Source: Sphingomonas sanxanigenens
GTDB lineage: Bacteria > Pseudomonadota > Alphaproteobacteria > Sphingomonadales > Sphingomonadaceae
Reading direction: 5' to 3'
NCBI GenBank assembly: GCA_003240855.1
Contig: QFNN01000049.1
Coordinates: 1-20,257 of the forward strand
DNA length: 20,257 nt
Below the pieces are notes generated by a model that was not told the DNA's origin, did not search any database, and saw only the letters and a list, made by a program, of their open reading frames with translations. Position numbers and translations under genes: made by a program. Of this stretch, positions 16,070 through 20,257 are shown in pieces (the stretch's first letter is position 1; every line of letters begins with the position of its first letter).

Positions 16070-16994
16070 GGCTGTGTCCCCAAAGCGTCCGAAGGTCGCG
16101 CTCATCGCAGGGCCGACGGCCAGCGGCAAGTCCGCGCTTGCGCTCGCCCTCGCCCGCCGCGCCCCTGCGACGATCATCAATGCCGACGCCTCGCAGGTTT
16201 ACGCCGATCTGCGCGTCCTCTCCGCACGCCCGTCGGAGGCCGAGATGGCGGAGGCGCCTCACCGCCTGTTCGGCCATGTCGACGGGTCAGAGGCCTGCTC
16301 CGCCGCGCGCTGGGCGGCCGAGGCGACGGCGGAGATCGACGCCGCGCATGCGGAGGGCCGCCTCCCCATCCTCGTCGGCGGCACGGGACTCTATCTGCGC
16401 ACGCTGATCGACGGCATCGCGCCGGTGCCCGAAATCGACGCCGAAGTCCGCGCCGCCGTTCGTGCGCTGGCCGTCGCCGAAGCGTATGAAGCCTTGTCGC
16501 GCGAGGATCCGGAAGCCGCGCGCCGCCTCAATCCCGCCGACACCACCCGCGTCGCCCGCGCGCTGGAAGTCGTGCGCGCCACCGGCCACCCGCTCGCCGC
16601 CTGGCAGGCCGCGCGCGAAGGCGGGATCGGCGACCGCATCGCGATCGCCGCCGCCATTCTCCTGCCCGATCGCGACTGGCTGTTCGCGCGTTGCGACGCG
16701 CGCTTCGCGGCGATGGTCGATGGCGGCGGCGTCGCGGAGGTCGAGCGCCTTCGCGCCCGCCGCCTTGCGCCCGACCTGCCCGTCATGCGCGCGATCGGCG
16801 TGCGCGAGATCGCCGGCTGGATCGACGGCGGGATCGATCGCGCCGCCGCCATCGCCGCCGGCCAGCTCGCCACGCGGCAATATGCCAAACGCCAATATAC
16901 CTGGTTCCGCAACCAGCCCCCGGCTGACTGGCCGCGGATCGAGCAATTGAATGACGATTTCATTTCGCATTTTATAACGAAATTACATCATTAG
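16062..16994 (+). CDS. miaA: tRNA dimethylallyltransferase MiaA
   Basis: A 310-residue enzyme that transfers a dimethylallyl group to the N6 of adenosine 37 in tRNAs reading UNN codons. Visible are the P-loop GPTASGKS (17-24), DASQVY (42-47, usually DSxQVY), HRLFGH (67-72), VGGTGLYLR (105-113) and the tRNA-binding region RQYAKRQYTWFRN near the C-terminus. ATG at 16062 is preferred over the in-frame GTG at 16074, but neither has a clear ribosome-binding site. The start overlaps or abuts serB on the other strand. The last 16 codons are unusually AT-rich (ending FISHFITKLHH) compared with the rest of the gene. ilvB follows after 89 bp. Confidence 0.94.
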   Translation: MNKAVSPKRPKVALIAGPTASGKSALALALARRAPATIINADASQVYADLRVLSARPSEAEMAEAPHRLFGHVDGSEACSAARWAAEATAEIDAAHAEGRLPILVGGTGLYLRTLIDGIAPVPEIDAEVRAAVRALAVAEAYEALSREDPEAARRLNPADTTRVARALEVVRATGHPLAAWQAAREGGIGDRIAIAAAILLPDRDWLFARCDARFAAMVDGGGVAEVERLRARRLAPDLPVMRAIGVREIAGWIDGGIDRAAAIAAGQLATRQYAKRQYTWFRNQPPADWPRIEQLNDDFISHFITKLHH

Positions 16995-16997
16995 ACG

Positions 16998-17020
16998 TTG
17001 ACACGTCCGTTTCATGTCAA
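16998..17020. promoter_or_regulatory. Inverted repeat TTGACA-N11-TGTCAA upstream of ilvB
   Basis: TTGACA (16998-17003) and TGTCAA (17015-17020) are perfect reverse complements, with 7 of 8 matching if each arm is extended inward. The first arm is also a consensus -35 hexamer, but no good -10 follows at 16-18 bases. It lies 64-86 bp before the ilvB start, just after AT-rich DNA at the end of miaA. It may be an operator or part of the ilv promoter. Confidence 0.4.
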
Positions 17021-17083
17021 TAGGCGGCGCGCTTGCGTTCGCCGGCCGGCGGCGCGACAAGGATTCGGCCGTAAGGAAAGACA

Positions 17084-18832
17084 ATGGGACGCGAACTGAG
17101 TGGCGCAGATATATTGGTCGAGGCTCTGACCGATCTGGGCGTCGAAGTGATCTTCGGCTACCCGGGCGGCGCGGTGCTTCCGATCTATGATGCGCTGTTC
17201 AAGCAGAAGCGGATTCGCCACATCCTCGTCCGCCACGAACAGGCGGCGACGCATGCGGCGGAGGGCTATGCCCGCTCGACCGGCAAGCCGGGCGTCGTCC
17301 TCGTCACCTCGGGTCCGGGCGCGACCAATGCGGTCACCGGCATCACCGATGCGCTGCTCGATTCGATCCCGATGGTCGTCATCACCGGGCAGGTCGCGAC
17401 GCATCTGATCGGCACCGACGCCTTTCAGGAAGCCGACACGATCGGCATCACGCGCCACGTCACCAAGCATAATTATCTGGTCAAGGATCCTGCCAAGCTC
17501 GGCAGCCTGATCCACGAGGCGTTCCACATTGCCACATCAGGCCGCCCCGGCCCCGTCGTCATCGACATCCCGAAGGACGTCCAGGTCGCGACAGCGACTT
17601 ATGCGAAGCCCGGCGCGATCCAGCACAAGACCTATCGCCCGCAGGTCAAGGCCGATCAGGCGCTGATCGAGCAGGCCGTCGACATGCTGGCCGCGGCCGA
17701 GCGCCCGATCCTCTACACCGGCGGCGGCATCATCAACGCTGGCCCCGCCGCCAGCCAGTTGCTGCGCGAACTGGCGCGGATCAGCGGCGCGCCCGTCACC
17801 TCGACGCTGATGGGGCTGGGCGCCCTCCCCGCCTCATCGCCGCAATGGCTGGGGATGCTGGGGATGCACGGCGCCTACGAAGCCAATATGGCGATGCACG
17901 ACTGCGATCTGATGCTGTGCCTCGGCGCGCGCTTCGACGATCGCGTGACGGGCCGGCTCGACGCCTTCAGCCCCAACAGCCGCAAGATCCACGTCGATAT
18001 CGATCGCTCGTCGATCAACAAGAATGTCCGCGTCGATCTGGCGCTGGTCGCCGATGTCGGCCACGCGCTGGAGGACATGGTCCGCGTCTGGAAGGCGCGC
18101 CAGCATCCAAAGCCCGATCTGTCGGCCTGGTGGCGTCGCATCGACGGCTGGCGCGCGAAGAAGAGCCTGTCCTACCCCCCGTCCAAGCAGGAGATCATGC
18201 CCCAGCATGCGATCCGCGCGCTGTGGGAAGCGACGAAGGACAGGCAGCCGATCATCACCACCGAGGTCGGCCAGCACCAGATGTGGGCCGCGCAGCATTT
18301 CCACTTCGAGGGGCCGAACAAATGGCTCACCTCGGGCGGGCTCGGCACGATGGGCTATGGCCTGCCCGCCGCGATCGGCGCGCAGCTCGGCAACCCCAGG
18401 GCGCTGGTCATCGACATTGCGGGCGAAGCCTCGATCCAGATGAACATCCAGGAACTGGGCACGGCCACGCAATATCGCCTGCCGATCAAGCTGTTCATCC
18501 TCAACAACGAATATATGGGGATGGTCCGCCAGTGGCAGGAACTGACCTACAGCAGCCGCTATTCGGAAAGCTATAGCGACGCGCTCCCCGATTTCGTGAA
18601 GCTGGCGGAGGCCTATGGCTGGACGGGCATCCGCATCGAGGGCCCCGATCAGCTTGACGACGGCATCGCCGCGATGCTCGCCGCCGACGGCCCCGTGCTC
18701 GTCGACTGCCGCGTCGCCAAGCTCGCCAACTGCTTCCCGATGATCCCGTCCGGAGCCGCGCATACCGACATGATCCTCGATCAGGCGGAAGTATCCGGCG
18801 AAATGGACGATGAGGCGAAAGCGCTGGTGTGA
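17084..18832 (+). CDS. ilvB: Acetolactate synthase large (catalytic) subunit
   Basis: A 582-residue thiamine-diphosphate enzyme. It makes acetolactate from pyruvate, or acetohydroxybutyrate from pyruvate and 2-oxobutyrate, at the start of valine, leucine and isoleucine synthesis. The catalytic Glu52 (RHEQAATHAAEGYARSTG) and the acetolactate-synthase region around GYPGGAVLPIYD (25-36) are clear. The cofactor-metal motif reads GEAS...N (447-454), where most relatives have GDGS or GDAS, and is followed by NNEYMGMVRQWQ (474-485). AAGGA at 17073-17077 supports the ATG. The TGA stop shares its A with the ATG of the next small gene (TGATG), so translation is coupled. The promoter is probably in the 89 bp after miaA; I see no clear leader peptide or attenuator there. 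Confidence 0.97.
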   Translation: MGRELSGADILVEALTDLGVEVIFGYPGGAVLPIYDALFKQKRIRHILVRHEQAATHAAEGYARSTGKPGVVLVTSGPGATNAVTGITDALLDSIPMVVITGQVATHLIGTDAFQEADTIGITRHVTKHNYLVKDPAKLGSLIHEAFHIATSGRPGPVVIDIPKDVQVATATYAKPGAIQHKTYRPQVKADQALIEQAVDMLAAAERPILYTGGGIINAGPAASQLLRELARISGAPVTSTLMGLGALPASSPQWLGMLGMHGAYEANMAMHDCDLMLCLGARFDDRVTGRLDAFSPNSRKIHVDIDRSSINKNVRVDLALVADVGHALEDMVRVWKARQHPKPDLSAWWRRIDGWRAKKSLSYPPSKQEIMPQHAIRALWEATKDRQPIITTEVGQHQMWAAQHFHFEGPNKWLTSGGLGTMGYGLPAAIGAQLGNPRALVIDIAGEASIQMNIQELGTATQYRLPIKLFILNNEYMGMVRQWQELTYSSRYSESYSDALPDFVKLAEAYGWTGIRIEGPDQLDDGIAAMLAADGPVLVDCRVAKLANCFPMIPSGAAHTDMILDQAEVSGEMDDEAKALV

Positions 18833-19146
18833 TGACCCGCCGGGCTCTGCATCTTCATGTCGCCGAGCCCTATTATTTCGAGGCGACGAACGGCGCCAGC
18901 GACCTGATCGGCTGGACCGAGACACCCGAATATGAAAGCGAATGGATCGTGCATTTCAACAAATATTGGCGCCTGGGGGACGAAAGCTTCAATCGCGTCC
19001 TCGTTTCGCCCCGCTATGACGGCGAAGTCCTCGACAGCCTCGATCGCCGCATTCTCGGCCTCGCGGTCAACATCCGCCGCTGGCGCGAGGATGGATGGCA
19101 TTTCGATATGATCGGCACCCTGTCGCCGCACCGGGAGCAAGCGTGA
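18832..19146 (+). CDS. Unrecognised 104-residue protein inside the ilvBN operon
   Basis: I do not recognise this gene. It encodes 104 residues with no signal peptide and no membrane segment. It is rich in aromatic residues, including five tryptophans (GW, EW, YW, RRW, GW) spread along the chain, and has many acidic and arginine residues, as in a compact soluble domain. Its ATG overlaps the ilvB TGA by one base, and its TGA overlaps the ilvN ATG by one base, with the sequence TGATG at both junctions. It therefore fits exactly between the two subunits of acetolactate synthase and should be made in step with them. Its composition and frame use are like its neighbours, so it is probably a real, native gene. 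A role as an extra subunit or partner of the enzyme is only an inference from position. Confidence 0.85.
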   Translation: MTRRALHLHVAEPYYFEATNGASDLIGWTETPEYESEWIVHFNKYWRLGDESFNRVLVSPRYDGEVLDSLDRRILGLAVNIRRWREDGWHFDMIGTLSPHREQA

Positions 19147-19661
19147 TGCACATCCGTCAGGAAACCGTCGAGCGCCACACCCTGTCCGTCACCGTCGATA
19201 ACGAGGCGGGCATCCTCGCGCGCATCGCGGGCATGTTCACCGCGCGCGGCTATAATATCGAAAGCCTCACGGTGGCCGACATCACCGAGGATCAGAAGAT
19301 CAGCCGCATCACGATCGTGACGAGCGGTTCGGCGCATGTCCTTGAACAGATCATCGCCCAGCTCGACAGGCTGGTCCCCGTGCACAAGGTGCTCGATCTC
19401 ACTGCGCACGGCCCGCATGTCGAACGCGAACTGGCGCTGGTGAAGGTCGCGGGCGCGGGCGATCACCGGATCGAGGCGCTGCGCCTCGCCGACGTCTATC
19501 GCGCGCGCGTGGTCGATGCGACGACGAGCAGCTTCGTCTTTGAAGTGACCGGCGCGACCGAGAAGATCGACAAGTTTGTCGAGCTGATGCGCGAGGTCGG
19601 CCTGGTCGAGGTCGCGCGCACGGGCATCGTCGCCATCACGCGGGGACGCGATCCGGCATAG
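19146..19661 (+). CDS. ilvN: Acetolactate synthase small (regulatory) subunit
   Basis: A 171-residue regulatory subunit that activates the catalytic subunit and gives feedback inhibition by valine or other branched-chain amino acids. The N-terminal ACT domain (about 9-85) shows VDNEAGILARIAGMF, RGYNIESLTV and ISRITIV. The C-terminal half matches the IlvH/IlvN C-terminal domain: ELALVKV, ARVVDATTSSFVFEVTGA and KIDKFVELM. The ATG overlaps the TGA of the small unknown gene (TGATG at 19144-19148). GTG at 19143 and an upstream open frame exist, but the family N-terminus (MHIRQETVERHTLSVTVDNE) starts here. ilvC follows after 121 bp containing a hairpin and a repeat-like element. Confidence 0.96.
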   Translation: MHIRQETVERHTLSVTVDNEAGILARIAGMFTARGYNIESLTVADITEDQKISRITIVTSGSAHVLEQIIAQLDRLVPVHKVLDLTAHGPHVERELALVKVAGAGDHRIEALRLADVYRARVVDATTSSFVFEVTGATEKIDKFVELMREVGLVEVARTGIVAITRGRDPA

Positions 19662-19685
19662 CAAAAGCGGAAACGGGCTTCGGCC

Positions 19686-19745
19686 GGCTCAGTCCGAACG
19701 GGGCTGAGTCCGGGGCCTCTCAACACCAACCTTTCGGGCTGAACC
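19686..19745. repeat. Inverted-repeat (REP-like) element between ilvN and ilvC
   Basis: GGCTCAGTCCGAACG (19686-19700) and CTTTCGGGCTGAACC (19731-19745) are reverse complements at 12 of 15 positions. The left arm also forms a local hairpin by itself with CTGAG (19688-19708, 8-bp stem with one G-U, loop GAACG). The right arm and the following TGTCGAGGCCC resemble the intergenic repeat TTCGGGCTGAGCCTGTCGAAGCCC that I recall as common in sphingomonad genomes; that link is from memory. Confidence 0.45.
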
Positions 19746-19782
19746 TGTCGAGGCCCTTCATTTCTTCCAAGGGAGCAATTTC

Positions 19783-20257
19783 ATGCGTGTCTATTATGAT
19801 CGCGATGCCGATCTGGGCCTGATCAAGGGCAAGAAGATCGCCATCCTCGGCTATGGCAGCCAGGGCCATGCCCATGCGCAGAATCTGCGCGACAGCGGCG
19901 TCGGCGAAGTCGCGATTGCGCTTCGCCCCGGCTCGGCCTCGGCCGCAAAGGCCGAAGGCGCGGGCTTCAAGGTGCTGCCCAACAAGGAAGCGGCGGCATG
20001 GGCCGACATCCTGATGATCCTCGCCCCCGACGAGCATCAGGCCGCGATCTACGAAGCCGACATCAAGGGCAATATGAAGCCGGGCAGCGCGCTCGCCTTC
20101 GCCCATGGCCTCAACGTCCATTTCGGGCTGATCGAGCCGCCTGCGGACATCGACGTCATCATGATCGCGCCCAAGGGGCCGGGCCATACGGTGCGCAGCG
20201 AATATGTGCGCGGCGGCGGCGTCCCCTGCCTCATCGCCATCCATCAGGATGCGTCAG
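19783..20257 (+). CDS. ilvC: Ketol-acid reductoisomerase, 5' part (cut by window end)
   Basis: The frame begins at ATG 19783 and is still open at the last base, giving 158 residues of an expected 339 or so. It converts acetolactate to dihydroxyisovalerate (and the isoleucine counterpart) using NADPH, directly after the reaction of IlvB/IlvN. The Rossmann motif GYGSQGHAHAQNL (23-35) is clear. The catalytic His108 in AFAHGLNVHFG and the following PKGPGHTVRSEYVRGGGVPCL match class I enzymes. A strong AAGGGAG ribosome-binding site (19769-19775) lies seven bases before the ATG. The preceding 121 bp with hairpin and repeat may partly separate its expression from ilvBN. Confidence 0.96.
   Translation, partial: MRVYYDRDADLGLIKGKKIAILGYGSQGHAHAQNLRDSGVGEVAIALRPGSASAAKAEGAGFKVLPNKEAAAWADILMILAPDEHQAAIYEADIKGNMKPGSALAFAHGLNVHFGLIEPPADIDVIMIAPKGPGHTVRSEYVRGGGVPCLIAIHQDAS

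Noticed and set aside
16995..17083. Leader peptide and attenuator for ilvB
   Set aside because: I found no short ORF rich in Val, Leu or Ile codons and no terminator/antiterminator pair in the 89 bp.
1..20257. tRNA or rRNA genes, CRISPR arrays, insertion sequences, prophage genes
   Set aside because: I saw no cloverleaf, no regularly spaced repeats, no transposase or integrase motif and no target-site duplication.

Overview
The window looks like a stretch of chromosome from a GC-rich alphaproteobacterium of the sphingomonad group (Sphingomonas or a close relative). The reasons are the PEPxxWA-CTERM surface protein, the ilvB-small ORF-ilvN-ilvC order, an alphaproteobacterial GEAS form of the acetolactate synthase cofactor motif, a CtrA-type TTAA-N7-TTAAC box, and an aceA gene divergent from a ScfR/RamB-like regulator. 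The species is an inference. I see 17 protein genes, one cut by the right edge. I see no RNA gene, phage, insertion sequence, CRISPR array or broken gene.

Left part (1-8600). A minus-strand PEPxxWA-CTERM exported protein is followed by a 343-base intergenic stretch with a palindromic CtrA-like box. Then come five plus-strand genes in close order: a YadG/YadH-type ABC exporter pair (overlapping ATGA), a copper-type P1B ATPase with YHS and CPxCG metal-binding N-terminal modules, a YheS-type ABC-F translation factor, and a secreted M20D amidohydrolase. Two hairpins lie in the gap before the convergent aceA.

Middle part (8600-15075). Isocitrate lyase (minus) is divergent from a ScfR-type HTH regulator (plus), with a palindrome and a RamB-like motif between them. 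A HerA/DUF87-like ATPase follows the regulator. On the minus strand are a 4-hydroxybutyrate/acetyl-CoA CoA-transferase and, upstream of it, a nitrobindin-like beta-barrel protein. Isocitrate lyase, regulator and CoA-transferase together suggest local handling of acetate and short-chain acyl-CoA.

Right part (15180-20257). SerB (minus) and MiaA (plus) sit head to head with their starts touching or overlapping. Then comes the branched-chain amino-acid operon: ilvB, an unrecognised 104-residue ORF, ilvN, and the first 158 codons of ilvC. The unknown ORF overlaps both neighbours by one base (TGATG on each side). It is the best candidate here for something not yet described, although the rest of the window is mostly ordinary housekeeping and accessory genes.
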